Source: Acidobacteriota bacterium (GTDB lineage Bacteria; Acidobacteriota; Holophagae; Acanthopleuribacterales; Acanthopleuribacteraceae). From it: a DNA stretch of 64,000 bases. The stretch is from assembly GCA_020439745.1 (NCBI GenBank), contig JAGQSC010000036.1, forward strand, positions 186,001 through 250,000, written 5' to 3'. The notes under the pieces are model-generated. The model was not told where the DNA came from and did not search any database. It was given only the letters and a program-made list of their open reading frames with translations. A program made the position numbers and the translations under genes. Below are positions 9,673 through 18,267 of this stretch, in pieces; position 1 is the stretch's first letter, and the number at the start of each line of letters is the position of its first letter.

Positions 9673-11120
9673 TGGCAGAACTATCCTCACAAGAACGCGA
9701 GTTGCTGGCTCTGGTTGGCCGGGCTGCATTCGCCAACCCGTTTAGTGGGGAACGCCAGGACTTGGATACCCGCATTGCTTCTGCCAAGGTGCGCCGAGCT
9801 GAAAAACCCATCGTGGGTGCGATACATGAGTTGCGTCGTCAATACGAACTGATGGACCAACAAAAGCGTGCTCATCGAAACGCCTACAGCTTGGCGAAAG
9901 ATAAAAAGTTGTTTGAGAATTTTGCCTTGTTCTTGGTGTTTCATGAACATATTGAGGACTTGGACCAATTGATCAAAAGACAAATGGCTCAACCCGACCG
10001 ACCGCACACTGTGGGATTTGCGGCTCGTATGTTGGACCGCTTGAAGTCCCTGGGATTCAATCCCGACGAGTCGGCTCGATTCCTGGGCGTTTTTTATCAA
10101 CTGAGGCGTGCGTACTTCTTTATCAACCACGCGTTAGTAGGGGCGAGCAAGTGCATGATTGCACTGCGTTGTCAGTTATGGAACAGCGTCTTTACTCACG
10201 ACATGGACCTTTACAACACTTGGTTTTGGAACAAGATGGAAGATTTTTCCACTTTGATTGTGGGCGAAACCGGGACCGGTAAAGGCACGGCTGCTGCAGC
10301 GATCGGGCGATCTGCGTTTATCCCCTACGACGCAAGCATTGACCGTTTCAAAGAGAGTTTTGCCAGTGCGTTTACGGCCGTCAACTTAACCCAATATCCC
10401 GAGAGCCTTTTGGAGGCCGAACTGTTTGGATACAGGAAAGGTGCATTTACTGGCGCTGTTGAGTCTCACACGGGTTTGCTAGCCCGATGTAGCGCCTATG
10501 GGGCGGTCTTGCTGGATGAAATTGGGGACGTGTCCCGCGATGTCCAAGTGAAGTTGTTAAAGGTGCTTGAGGAGCGCAGCTTTACGCCGGTAGGTAGTCA
10601 CGAAATCCAACAGTTTCGGGGTCGCATCATCGCGGCCACCCATCAAGACCTCCAGCAGCTGCGTGCGGAAGGGCGGTTTAGAGAGGATTTTTATTACCGC
10701 CTCAGTTCGGACGTCATTCAAATACCGCCTCTACGGCAACGCATTTCGGAAGACAAGAACGAGCTTGAGCTCTTGCTATCTCATATTGTGACCAGATTAG
10801 CGGGCGAGCCCAGCCCACACTTGGTGGATCTGTGCATGTCGACGTTGAAGCGCGATGTGGGAATGACCTATGAGTGGCCCGGAAACGTACGTGAAGTGGC
10901 TCAAGCTGTTCGACGCATTGTGCTCACATGTGAATACATGCCATCACGTGTCCATCCTGAATCGCCATCTGTGGTTCCAGACATGAACGCAACAGCCGTG
11001 TTGGGCTCTTATGCAGCGGCCCTTTATGAGCGCTACGGTTCTTATCAAAAAGTGGCACATGTGATGGAATTAGATCGCCGCACGGTGAAACGATACATCG
11101 ATATCTATAAGAAAAAATGA
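9672..11120 (+). CDS. Sigma-54-dependent transcriptional activator (AAA+), novel N-terminal domain
   Basis: The protein has 482 residues. The N-terminal ~185 residues are helical with no receiver, GAF or FHA signature that I can see. The AAA+ domain follows: Walker A GETGTGKG at 198-205, the sigma-54-contacting GAFTGA loop at 257-262, Walker B VLLDEIGD at about 279-286 and the Arg-finger region FREDFYYRL at 337-344. A FIS-type helix-turn-helix closes the protein (about 455-480, KVAHVMELDRRTVKRYI). It should activate sigma-54 promoters in response to a signal read by the N-terminal region. Co-transcription with NfeD and SPFH genes suggests an envelope signal, reminiscent of PspF logic. Confidence 0.9.
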   Translation: MAELSSQERELLALVGRAAFANPFSGERQDLDTRIASAKVRRAEKPIVGAIHELRRQYELMDQQKRAHRNAYSLAKDKKLFENFALFLVFHEHIEDLDQLIKRQMAQPDRPHTVGFAARMLDRLKSLGFNPDESARFLGVFYQLRRAYFFINHALVGASKCMIALRCQLWNSVFTHDMDLYNTWFWNKMEDFSTLIVGETGTGKGTAAAAIGRSAFIPYDASIDRFKESFASAFTAVNLTQYPESLLEAELFGYRKGAFTGAVESHTGLLARCSAYGAVLLDEIGDVSRDVQVKLLKVLEERSFTPVGSHEIQQFRGRIIAATHQDLQQLRAEGRFREDFYYRLSSDVIQIPPLRQRISEDKNELELLLSHIVTRLAGEPSPHLVDLCMSTLKRDVGMTYEWPGNVREVAQAVRRIVLTCEYMPSRVHPESPSVVPDMNATAVLGSYAAALYERYGSYQKVAHVMELDRRTVKRYIDIYKKK

Positions 11121-11129
11121 GGAGAAGAG

Positions 11130-11429
11130 ATGAGTAAACCCAGTGTGATATGCAAGATTCCCGGTGACTGGAACCTGACCGAGTTCATCTGGCTCTTAGA
11201 CGCTCAGCCACCTGCTTTGACCCTGCGATTTCGTGGCGACGATGGGGTGCTTGGTCTCAAATTCATGCGTCCTCATGGCCTGGACAGTGCCTTTGAGTTG
11301 AGGGACTTTCATAGCGATGTCACGGTATTTGATATGACCGATTGTGGTGGGCATGCCAATGTGAAGGTTCATTTTTGGACTGAAGACTGTGAACAGGAAT
11401 TCTGGGCCGAACGTGTGGATGAAGTCTGA
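11130..11429 (+). CDS. Conserved-looking 99-residue protein of unknown function
   Basis: This 99-residue soluble acidic protein has a strong Shine-Dalgarno (GAGGAGAAG) just before ATG 11130. There is no signal peptide or membrane segment. It sits 9 bases after the sigma-54 activator, and its last base is the first base of the GST start codon, so it is embedded in the operon. The sequence has beta-rich stretches (ALTLRFRGDD, NVKVHFWTEDC) and two cysteines in the C-terminal half. I do not recognise a family. Its position suggests an accessory role in the NfeD/SPFH/activator system. Confidence 0.75.
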   Translation: MSKPSVICKIPGDWNLTEFIWLLDAQPPALTLRFRGDDGVLGLKFMRPHGLDSAFELRDFHSDVTVFDMTDCGGHANVKVHFWTEDCEQEFWAERVDEV

Positions 11430-12100
11430 TGGGTATTGTCGTACACCATCTGGAACGGTCGCGATCCCATCGGGTGCTTTGGCTGCTGGAAGAACTGAAT
11501 GTTCCTTATGAACTGAAGACGTATCAACGCCACCCAGAGACCATGTTGGCGCCGCCGGAACTGCGCCATATTCACCCTTTGGGCAAGTCTCCGATTGTGG
11601 TGGATGGCGATGATGTGCTTGCCGAATCGGGCGCCATTATCAGTTATCTGGTGGATCGACATGGTCGTGCGCTGAAGCCAGCTGACAACACGCCACAGGC
11701 CCTACAATTCAACTATTGGTTGCACTATGCCGAAGGGTCCTTGATGCCTGTGCTCCTTGTAAAGCTCATCTTTACGCGGCTGGAGCAAGCGCCAGCTCCC
11801 TTTTTCATCAAACCAATCATGAAGGGCATTTCGAGGAAAGTTCATGGTGCATACATCGATCCGCAAACCGTGCTTCACCTGGATCACATCGAGAGCCATC
11901 TGCAGAGAAACAAGTGGTTTGCGGGTGAAATGTTTAGTGCGGCTGATATCCAAATGAGTTACCCCTTGTTGGCGGCGACCGACCGGCTAGATTTATCGGC
12001 GCGCGCTTCGATAGCTGAATTTCTGCGGCGTATCAAAGATCGGCCGGCATTCAAACGAGCCATTGAAGTGGGTGGTCCCGTATCACTTTCTGGAGACTGA
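11429..12100 (+). CDS. Glutathione S-transferase family protein
   Basis: The protein has 223 residues. The N-terminal thioredoxin-like half contains HHLERSRSHRVLWLLEELNVPYEL, then HPLGKSPIVVDGDDVLAESGAIISYL, the glutathione-binding cis-Pro and ESGAI motifs of GSTs. The C-terminal half is all-helical, with the FSAADIQMSYPL capping box. It starts with one-base overlap on the upstream gene. GSTs of this type conjugate or reduce electrophiles in the cytoplasm. Here it closes the six-gene run, which is consistent with a stress-related operon. Confidence 0.9.
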   Translation: MGIVVHHLERSRSHRVLWLLEELNVPYELKTYQRHPETMLAPPELRHIHPLGKSPIVVDGDDVLAESGAIISYLVDRHGRALKPADNTPQALQFNYWLHYAEGSLMPVLLVKLIFTRLEQAPAPFFIKPIMKGISRKVHGAYIDPQTVLHLDHIESHLQRNKWFAGEMFSAADIQMSYPLLAATDRLDLSARASIAEFLRRIKDRPAFKRAIEVGGPVSLSGD

Positions 12101-12179
12101 TGCATGACCAAATGGTAATGCGTCATTTCAGCCGCGGTCGCGTATTGTTTTCATGACCACTGCCTGATTGGGAGGTTTC

Positions 12180-12971
12180 ATGTCGCGTTGGCCGATATTG
12201 GTTTTTGTGTTTACCGCAAGCGTTCATTTGTGGGCTGGTGCCTGGGTACCCCGGCCCAAACAGATATACTTCAAGATTGCGTACAATGATTTGTCAGCCG
12301 ATGAGCAATTCAATGCAGGTGGCGACAAAGTCAAGCAAGATGAGTTCATTGACCGAAATGTGCAGGGTTATCTGGAACTGGGCCTGCCGCACAACATCGG
12401 ATTAACGGCGTCTTTGGCCTACAAGAACATTGAACGCGTCGCAAATCCTCGATTGGACAATAGTGGATTTGGAGATCTTGAGTTGGGCTTGCGCAAGTTA
12501 ATCTGGCAGGGGAGCGGGGTGTTTTCAGCCGGTCTCACCGTTAAGCTGCCTTTTCTCTATGACCGTGACGACGCATTTCCTTTAGGCAACGGCCAGGAGG
12601 ATTTTGAGCTCAAGGTCTTATATGGTCGAGGGTTCTCCAATTTTTATTATGGTTTGGAGGGTGGCTATCGATGGCGTACGGATGAGCCCTCTGATGAATG
12701 GCGGTACTTACTTGAGCTAGGGGGCTCTTGGGAAGCATGGTCTTGGCGTTCCAAGTTGGATGGCATAGAAAGCGCGAAAAATGGGGAACTGGGCGAGGAT
12801 CCCACGAATCCGGCTCTGTTCCGTGAATTCGATTCGCTGAAAGTCGAGTTGACAGCGGCCTATCATCCCACCGCGAGACTGGGTATGGAATTCACCTACA
12901 CCCATCCGCTGAGCGGTCGCAATACTTTAGCTGCAGATCAATTTCAACTGGGCTTCGTCTTCCAACACTGA
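12180..12971 (+). CDS. Outer-membrane beta-barrel-like protein
   Basis: I start at ATG 12180 because GGGAGG lies five bases upstream; the in-frame TTG at 12168 would place that Shine-Dalgarno inside the coding sequence. The 263-residue product has a signal peptide (MSRWPILVFVFTASVHLWAGA). The rest is alternating amphipathic strands (IGLTASLAYKNIE, GLTVKLPFLY, LGMEFTYTHPLSG) ending in FQLGFVFQH, with the aromatic last residues usual for barrel proteins. It resembles transporter/MetA-pathway type outer-membrane proteins, but no exact family was recognised. Confidence 0.75.
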   Translation: MSRWPILVFVFTASVHLWAGAWVPRPKQIYFKIAYNDLSADEQFNAGGDKVKQDEFIDRNVQGYLELGLPHNIGLTASLAYKNIERVANPRLDNSGFGDLELGLRKLIWQGSGVFSAGLTVKLPFLYDRDDAFPLGNGQEDFELKVLYGRGFSNFYYGLEGGYRWRTDEPSDEWRYLLELGGSWEAWSWRSKLDGIESAKNGELGEDPTNPALFREFDSLKVELTAAYHPTARLGMEFTYTHPLSGRNTLAADQFQLGFVFQH

Positions 12972-12972
12972 T

Positions 12973-14691
12973 TTACAGCCACAACCCCGTCAGCCCGGGC
13001 CATGATTCCCACCTGGCTTGTTGTTGGGCCCTTTCATATTCTCGGTCTGCTAGGTCTTGTTCGCCGATGGCACGGTACCACTCCGCTAACTCAAAGCGGA
13101 TTCTGGATTGATCATTTAGGTCAATGGCCCTTTTCAGGCAGGTGACAACTTTAGGGTCATAAAGTTCTTTGAACACCCTTGCACGGAGAATCCAAGCCTC
13201 GGGATCGCGTGGCGACAACTCGACGGCTCGCTCACTGGCCGCAATTGCCTCGTCAATCCGGTCGTCCTGCCAAGCCAACCAGGCTTTCAGGTACCATGCC
13301 TCGGCATGGTCATGGTGGTCTTTGAGAACACTTGTAAGGACGTTCTCGGCGTCTTTTGTTCGATTCAGATCTGCATAGATATGGGCTTTCAAGATCAATG
13401 CTCGGGATTGTCTTGGCTGCAATCTAAGCACTTCGTTTAGGTGGCGTAGGGACCTGTTCACTTGTCCTTTCCCCAGCCAATAGTTGGCGCTGTACAGATG
13501 GATGGGCCAGTTGTCTTTTGTGTGATTGAGTGCGTGTTGGTATAGCGTCTCGGTGTTACGCCACACCTTGGCTTGAAAGTGGGTCAGGAGACCCAAAACA
13601 CAGGCGATAAAAACCAAAAGCGTCTGCAAATTCTTGCTGGGCTTGTTTAAGGACATACCCATCATCACAAACCCCATCAATGGCAGATAGAGATAACGGT
13701 CTGCGTGCTGTTGGTGGCCAGCCTGAACGAAACCGACCACTGGAACCAGCGTGCCCAAAAACCACAACCAGCCCACCGAAAGCCAGGGATGCTTGAAGAG
13801 CTTGAGAAGAGCCCAGGCTGAGGAAGCCGCAAGCAAGAGTCCAGTCGATACCAACACCCACGCACCGCTTTGGCTTGCCGGATAAAAAACCGTAAGCGGG
13901 AAGGGGTAGAGGATCTGAGATGTGTAAATGCCGTAATTGGTAAGTACAAACAAAAGGCGATCTCTAAGGGAACTGCTGACCACAGCATCCACATGTTCTT
14001 GCAGTAGGTATGTCGTGAGCGAAACAGTGAAACTTACGGCAAAAAAGGGCAAGAGTTGGACTAGGGTTTTCTTGAGTTTCTGCCAAACCTCGATGCCAGA
14101 GGCATGAACCAGTTCCAACAACAGCAAGATGAACGGAGTGGTCACAACCATGGCCTTGCTCGCAGCAGCAAGCACAAAAAGCACCCACGACAGAGCGTAC
14201 GATTTCCTAGAATGGGTGGATGTGAATCGAAGCCAACTCAGAACTGCTAAGAGCATGAAGAAAGTACTGAGCAGGTTTTTGCGTTCTGCAAGCCAGGCAA
14301 CAGATTCCACATGGACAGGGTGCAGGCACCACAATAGTGTTAATAACAACACCCATACGTCACGGCGCCAATGAGCCATGAGCTGAAAGAAGAGGCAACT
14401 ATTCGCGATGTGCCAACAAAGACTGCTGAAGTGGTGCAGTGTGGGGTTGGTACCAAAGAGCCAGCGCTCGACGTAAAGGTCCATCATGGTGACCGGGTGC
14501 CAGTTACCGGCTTGGTTCTCGAAGAAGAAGTAATGCAGTAGAGACCATCCCTTGCGTGACCAGCCCGCATGATCCAACAAATAGTAGGGATCATCCAAAT
14601 TGACAAAACCATTGGTTATGATGGGCAGGTATGCGATGAAACAGGAGCCGGCAATAACTGCGTAGGCCTGTATGGGCCGCCGAGGATTCAT
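12973..14691 (-). CDS. TMTC-like polytopic glycosyltransferase with C-terminal TPRs
   Basis: The protein has 572 residues. About ten membrane segments occupy the first ~390 residues, and three to four TPR-like helical hairpins follow (about 400-560, for example HAEAWYLKAWLAWQDDRIDEAIAASERAVELSPRDPEAW). Early motifs FVNLDDPYY, NWHPVTMMDLY and HPVHVESVAWLAERKNLLS are hallmarks of the TMTC/Dpm-dependent GT-C family, where the Asp pair contributes to catalysis. It probably transfers a sugar from a polyprenyl phosphate to an exported acceptor. It converges almost end to end on the outer-membrane protein gene. Confidence 0.85.
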   Translation of the reverse strand: MNPRRPIQAYAVIAGSCFIAYLPIITNGFVNLDDPYYLLDHAGWSRKGWSLLHYFFFENQAGNWHPVTMMDLYVERWLFGTNPTLHHFSSLCWHIANSCLFFQLMAHWRRDVWVLLLTLLWCLHPVHVESVAWLAERKNLLSTFFMLLAVLSWLRFTSTHSRKSYALSWVLFVLAAASKAMVVTTPFILLLLELVHASGIEVWQKLKKTLVQLLPFFAVSFTVSLTTYLLQEHVDAVVSSSLRDRLLFVLTNYGIYTSQILYPFPLTVFYPASQSGAWVLVSTGLLLAASSAWALLKLFKHPWLSVGWLWFLGTLVPVVGFVQAGHQQHADRYLYLPLMGFVMMGMSLNKPSKNLQTLLVFIACVLGLLTHFQAKVWRNTETLYQHALNHTKDNWPIHLYSANYWLGKGQVNRSLRHLNEVLRLQPRQSRALILKAHIYADLNRTKDAENVLTSVLKDHHDHAEAWYLKAWLAWQDDRIDEAIAASERAVELSPRDPEAWILRARVFKELYDPKVVTCLKRAIDLNDQSRIRFELAEWYRAIGEQDLADREYERAQQQARWESWPGLTGLWL

Positions 14692-14781
14692 GGCGCCATT
14701 ATGTCGTTGCTCAATGATGGTGGCAACGTGAAAAAATGACGATCCTAAGGGAATTCTATGGGATACCTTATCAAGTTCACA

Positions 14782-14810
14782 TTGAAGACAAACAAAAAAT
14801 ACATTACACT
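14782..14810 (+). promoter_or_regulatory. Sigma-70-type promoter for the RRM protein gene
   Basis: A -35 box TTGAAG (14782-14787), a 17-base spacer and a -10 box TACACT (14805-14810) lie in AT-rich DNA. Transcription would start near 14817, giving a leader of about 195 bases before the coding sequence. This is read from the sequence; promoter activity is inferred. Confidence 0.55.
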
Positions 14811-14816
14811 GTTGTC

Positions 14817-15011
14817 GCGAGTTAGGGCTGCTTGTGGGCCCAAAGGCAGAATGTAGAAGCTCCGTAAAAGATCTGGAAGACTGAGAAAGGTGCCTCGCAC
14901 CTCTGATTGTTCCGTCCTGTTCCTTTCGAGTTTTTAGTCTTCCGTTGGATTCCTGATAGTGACTTGTCTCGTAAAGAGCATCATGCTCTCATTACGATTT
15001 GGAGACTTATT
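14817..15011 (+). promoter_or_regulatory. Structured 5' leader of the RRM gene with sequestered Shine-Dalgarno
   Basis: Several perfect pairings are visible. GGAAGACT (14875-14882) pairs with AGTCTTCC (14936-14943), enclosing the hairpin AGGTGC/GCACCT (14888-14893 with 14897-14902). A second structure at 14966-15006 nests AGAGCA/TGCTCT (loop TCA), GTAA/TTAC and GTCTC/GAGAC. The last arm covers the Shine-Dalgarno GGAGA at 15001-15005, so translation should be blocked when it forms. The length and layout recall the long cold-shock leaders of cspA-type genes. The pairing is seen; the temperature or protein response is inferred. Confidence 0.6.
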
Positions 15012-15275
15012 TTGAAGAAGATTTTTGTAGGTAACTTACCATTTTCAGCGCAGGATCATGAGATCGAAGCGCTGTTCGCCGGTATTGGCAACGTTCACAA
15101 TGTAAACCTGATCTATGATCGCGAAACTGGTCGCGCCCGTGGATTTGGTTTCGTAACCATGGATGCGGAAGCCGCAGATCAAGCTATCCAGAAACTGGAC
15201 GGCACTCTATTCGGCGGTCGCAACCTGCGCGTGAACGAGGCTGCCGAGCGCAAGCCCCGTCAAAACCGCTGGTAA
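15012..15275 (+). CDS. RNA recognition motif (RRM) RNA-binding protein
   Basis: The 87-residue product is essentially one RRM: RNP2 is KIFVGNLPF (about 3-11) and RNP1 is RGFGFVTM (about 43-50), ending in a basic tail RKPRQNRW. I start at TTG 15012, six bases after GGAGA, because the RRM begins at once (MKKIFVGNL). Such single-RRM proteins occur in cyanobacteria, Acidobacteria and some Proteobacteria and bind RNA, often as cold-inducible chaperones. Regulation is probably post-transcriptional through the leader described above; an intrinsic terminator follows. Confidence 0.92.
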   Translation: MKKIFVGNLPFSAQDHEIEALFAGIGNVHNVNLIYDRETGRARGFGFVTMDAEAADQAIQKLDGTLFGGRNLRVNEAAERKPRQNRW

Positions 15276-15296
15276 CTATCGCATAATCACCAACGA

Positions 15297-15330
15297 AAAA
15301 AGGGGCTCCAAACGGGGCCCCTTTTTGTTA
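15297..15330 (+). terminator. Intrinsic terminator after the RRM gene
   Basis: The perfect stem AAAAAGGGGC (15297-15306) with GCCCCTTTTT (15317-15326) has a 10-base loop and a U-run in the transcript. It lies 21 bases after the RRM stop codon. Confidence 0.9.
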
Positions 15331-15450
15331 GAAAAAGAGTAAGAAACCAGCCTAGGCATACGGATAAATCGTGTCTAGGCAGCAGTATTTTTGACGCTAT
15401 TGATTTTGTCTCTCATTTAGGCATAAGATGGCCGCCGTTTGGAGGTCGTT

Positions 15451-15546
15451 ATGGATCCGAGACTAATCAGATTAACGGTTTATGGTCTGGTTGCTGCCTT
15501 AATGGTGATCGCTCATTTTAGACAGCGTTCGAACAGGGATAAATAG
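15451..15546 (+). CDS. Small (31-residue) single-pass membrane protein candidate
   Basis: ATG 15451 is preceded by GGAGG at 15441-15445, an ideal distance. The product, which begins MDPRLIRLTVYGLVAALMV, has one hydrophobic segment (about residues 7-22) flanked by Arg/Lys on both sides and ends in a charged tail. It stops two bases before the convergent gamma-glutamyltransferase stop. Three copies of TAGGCA (15353, 15376, 15418) precede it. Coding is supported by the ribosome site and composition only; no family is known to me. Confidence 0.45.
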   Translation: MDPRLIRLTVYGLVAALMVIAHFRQRSNRDK

Positions 15547-15548
15547 AA

Positions 15549-17225
15549 CTAATAGCCGCCAGCACACCCGTCCTTGCGTGATTCGCTGGCCGCCGTGTAG
15601 CAGCCCGAAACAGGGTCGCGCATGATGGCTTGGTAACCACCGAAGCCACCGCGCCCAGGCCTCACTTGATGGCCTCGCTCCATCAAGGCGCGTTGCGTGG
15701 ACCAAGGTATGGACGACTCGAGTTCCACAATGCCGCCATCGTTCATTCGATCACCCGTAGGCGAAGATGAGCCCATGTGCTGCCAACGGGCCAAGTCACC
15801 AGCTTCCTGCAGGTTCATATCGAAATCGATCAGATTGGTGAGTATTTGCACGTGACCTTGGGGCTGCATGTCGCCACCCATCACACCAAATGCCAGCCAG
15901 GGCTGGCCGTTCTTCATGGCAAAGGCGGGGATAATGGTGTGGAACGGTCGTTTGCCGGGCGCGTACGAATTGGCGTGACCTTCTTCCAGCGTAAACAATT
16001 CACCCCGATCCTGTAGGCCAAAGCCGAGGCCTGGCACCACCAAGCCGGAACCCATGCCACGAAAATTACTTTGAATCCACGACACCATCATGCCGTTCTT
16101 GTCAGCCGTTGTCAGGTATATGGTGTCTCCATGCGCCATAGCGGGCTGTCCCGCATCATAGGTTCGGCCTGCGCGATTCATGTCAATCAATGCTCGGCGG
16201 TCGTTGGCGTAACGTTTGTCCAACAAGCCCTGAAGAGGAATGTCCGTGAAGGCGGGGTCGGCATAAAATCGGGCGCGATCTTCAAACGCCAGTTTCTTGG
16301 CCTCAATCATCACGTGCAGCGTATCCGGCGCTAAGGGACCCCATGTTCTGAGGTCGTAGGATTCCAGAATGTTCAACATTTGCAGGGCAGCGATGCCCTG
16401 ACCGTTGGGTGGCAGCTCGTAGACGTCTACACCGCGGTAATTGACCGAGACGGGCGTGACCCATTCACTGCGGTGACTGGCCAGATCTTCTGCCCTCAAA
16501 TAGCCACCAATCTCGCGAAAAAAGGCGTCGATCCTATGCGCAATCTCACCCCGATAAAACCCGTCGCGACCCTCTTTGGCGAGTATCCTGTAGGTGCTGG
16601 CCAGATCGGGATTTCGGAATAACTCGCCTTTCTGCGGTGCGCGACCAGCAATGGAAAAGGTCTTGCCAAAATCACCCGGCCGATCCTTGTGAATACGTAG
16701 GCCGATGGCCCAGTAATGAGCAATCAACTCGGTGAGTGGGAACCCCTTTTCGGCGTAGTGAATGGCTGGGGCCAGCACCTGATCCATCGGCAAGGACCCG
16801 AATTTTTTGTGCAACTCAAACCAACCGTCCACGGCACCGGGTACCGAGACCGGCAAATGACCGTAGGGCGGTATTCGGTCCGCACCCTTGAGTTCCTGGA
16901 GCAGCAACTCTCGGGTCAGTTCCTGAGGCGATCGACCGCTGCCATTCAAGCCATAGAGTTTCTGAGTCTTCGGGTCCCACACCATGGCAAACAAATCGCC
17001 CCCAACGCCACAGCCTGTGGGTTCCATCAGACCTAATGCGGCGTTGGCGGCAATCGCGGCATCAACCGCAGACCCGCCCTGACGCATGATATCCAGTGCG
17101 ATCTGGGTAGCTAGCGGATGGCTTGTAGCGGCTGCCGCTTCCGGAGCAATCACCTCGGATCGCGTGGCAAATGACTGTCCCGTTACGCGATCAATCTGAA
17201 ACATAAACAAGCAAAGCATCAGCAT
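15549..17225 (-). CDS. Gamma-glutamyltransferase family protein
   Basis: I start at ATG 17225, preceded by AAGGGG; an in-frame ATG at 17303 would add 26 residues. The short hydrophobic N-terminus (MLMLCLFMF) may be an export signal. The family core is complete: PLATQIALDIMRQGGSAVDAAIAANAALGLMEPTGCGVGGDLFA near the N-terminus and, about two thirds along, HGDTIYLTTADKNGMMVSWIQ, whose Thr is the autoprocessing and catalytic nucleophile. It transfers or hydrolyses gamma-glutamyl groups from glutathione or related peptides, probably in the periplasm. Confidence 0.92.
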   Translation of the reverse strand: MLMLCLFMFQIDRVTGQSFATRSEVIAPEAAAATSHPLATQIALDIMRQGGSAVDAAIAANAALGLMEPTGCGVGGDLFAMVWDPKTQKLYGLNGSGRSPQELTRELLLQELKGADRIPPYGHLPVSVPGAVDGWFELHKKFGSLPMDQVLAPAIHYAEKGFPLTELIAHYWAIGLRIHKDRPGDFGKTFSIAGRAPQKGELFRNPDLASTYRILAKEGRDGFYRGEIAHRIDAFFREIGGYLRAEDLASHRSEWVTPVSVNYRGVDVYELPPNGQGIAALQMLNILESYDLRTWGPLAPDTLHVMIEAKKLAFEDRARFYADPAFTDIPLQGLLDKRYANDRRALIDMNRAGRTYDAGQPAMAHGDTIYLTTADKNGMMVSWIQSNFRGMGSGLVVPGLGFGLQDRGELFTLEEGHANSYAPGKRPFHTIIPAFAMKNGQPWLAFGVMGGDMQPQGHVQILTNLIDFDMNLQEAGDLARWQHMGSSSPTGDRMNDGGIVELESSIPWSTQRALMERGHQVRPGRGGFGGYQAIMRDPVSGCYTAASESRKDGCAGGY

Positions 17226-17385
17226 GGCGCACCCCTTTTTGAGCCACCATAGCAGGTTTAATGACACAAATACCGGATCATCGATCTGAACCCTAGCCGT
17301 CATTTATAACCGCAATGTGTTTAGGTGGGCGAAGATGTCAGTGATTCTGGTGCTATGGTTTCAGAGAATGAAGCTGAGGTGTCTC

Positions 17386-17769
17386 ATGAAACATGATCTG
17401 GCAGCCAATAAGCAACGCGCCATAGATTTTTACCGAACGGCCTATTTGGGTGAGCCTGCCAAAGCCGTGGCTACCTACGTGGGTGCAGAATACATCCAGC
17501 ACAATCCACTGGTAGAGGACGGAAAACAAGGCTTTATCGATTACTTTGAAGAGATGGCCCGCGACTATCCTGGCAAGAGCATCGAGTTCGTGAGGGCGGT
17601 CGCCGAAGATGATCTGGTGGCACTTCACACCCACCAAATATGGCCCGGTAACGAGGCGTATGTGACCATGGACTTCTTCCGCTTTGATGGGGATGGGAAG
17701 ATCGTTGAGCATTGGGACTCCATACAGAAGGTCCCAAACGAGTCCAGAAATGGGAACAAGATGTACTGA
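17386..17769 (+). CDS. SnoaL-like/NTF2-fold protein
   Basis: I start at ATG 17386, five bases after GAGGT. The 127-residue product has the SnoaL-like polyketide-cyclase/ester-cyclase pattern: NKQRAIDFYRTAYLGEPAKAVATYVGAEYIQHNPLVEDGKQGF, then VAEDDLVALHTHQIWPG and FFRFDGDGKIVEHWDSIQ. The fold is a cone-shaped alpha+beta barrel with a pocket. Family members act on small hydrophobic molecules or have lost activity, and the substrate is unknown. It lies 56 bases before the ABM protein and may share its mRNA. Confidence 0.85.
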   Translation: MKHDLAANKQRAIDFYRTAYLGEPAKAVATYVGAEYIQHNPLVEDGKQGFIDYFEEMARDYPGKSIEFVRAVAEDDLVALHTHQIWPGNEAYVTMDFFRFDGDGKIVEHWDSIQKVPNESRNGNKMY

Positions 17770-17825
17770 ACATGTACTTGCTGTCGGAAGCGTGGGCGGC
17801 AGGGATGTGAGAAGGGAATGGTTCA

Positions 17826-18122
17826 ATGATTATCGTATTGGGACATGTGGTGGTTCAAGATGGACGCATGTCGGAGGCGCTTGAGTTAAGTCAGTCGCAT
17901 GTTCAACGCTCCAGAGTGGAGCCCGGTTGCATCACGCATCACGTGTATCTGGATCCAGAAAACCCGTGTCGACTCGTGTTTGTGGAGCAGTGGGCCGACC
18001 GGGCAGCGCTCGACCAACATTTCAAGGTACCTGCATCGCGAGACTTCGTGATGTCACTCAGCGCTATGGCGGCCGAACCGCCGTCGATGTCCCTATTTGA
18101 TGCGGAACAGCTATTGATGTGA
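17826..18122 (+). CDS. Antibiotic biosynthesis monooxygenase (ABM) domain protein
   Basis: The protein has 98 residues. The ABM ferredoxin-like fold is recognisable from MIIVLGHVVVQDGRMSEALELSQSHVQRSRVEPGCITHHVYLDPENP, then FVEQWADRAALDQHFKVPASRDF. Members include quinol monooxygenases and heme-degrading enzymes that work without classical cofactors. The central His-Val-Tyr strand and the DQHF helix are typical. It probably detoxifies a small aromatic, but the substrate cannot be assigned. Confidence 0.85.
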   Translation: MIIVLGHVVVQDGRMSEALELSQSHVQRSRVEPGCITHHVYLDPENPCRLVFVEQWADRAALDQHFKVPASRDFVMSLSAMAAEPPSMSLFDAEQLLM

Positions 18123-18267
18123 TCGCGATCTGATTGTGGGTATTGTCACGAACAGCACATCTCGTTTCGTGAGGAAATCATTCAATCCAAGACTCCTCAC
18201 AACGCTACCATCACTTTGGTAGATAACCACCGAATCATCGCCGTAACACCCTTCACTCGATACGGGA

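Noticed and set aside
12168-12179. TTG start four codons upstream for the outer-membrane protein
   Set aside because: The GGGAGG ribosome site lies inside these codons and is correctly spaced for ATG 12180.
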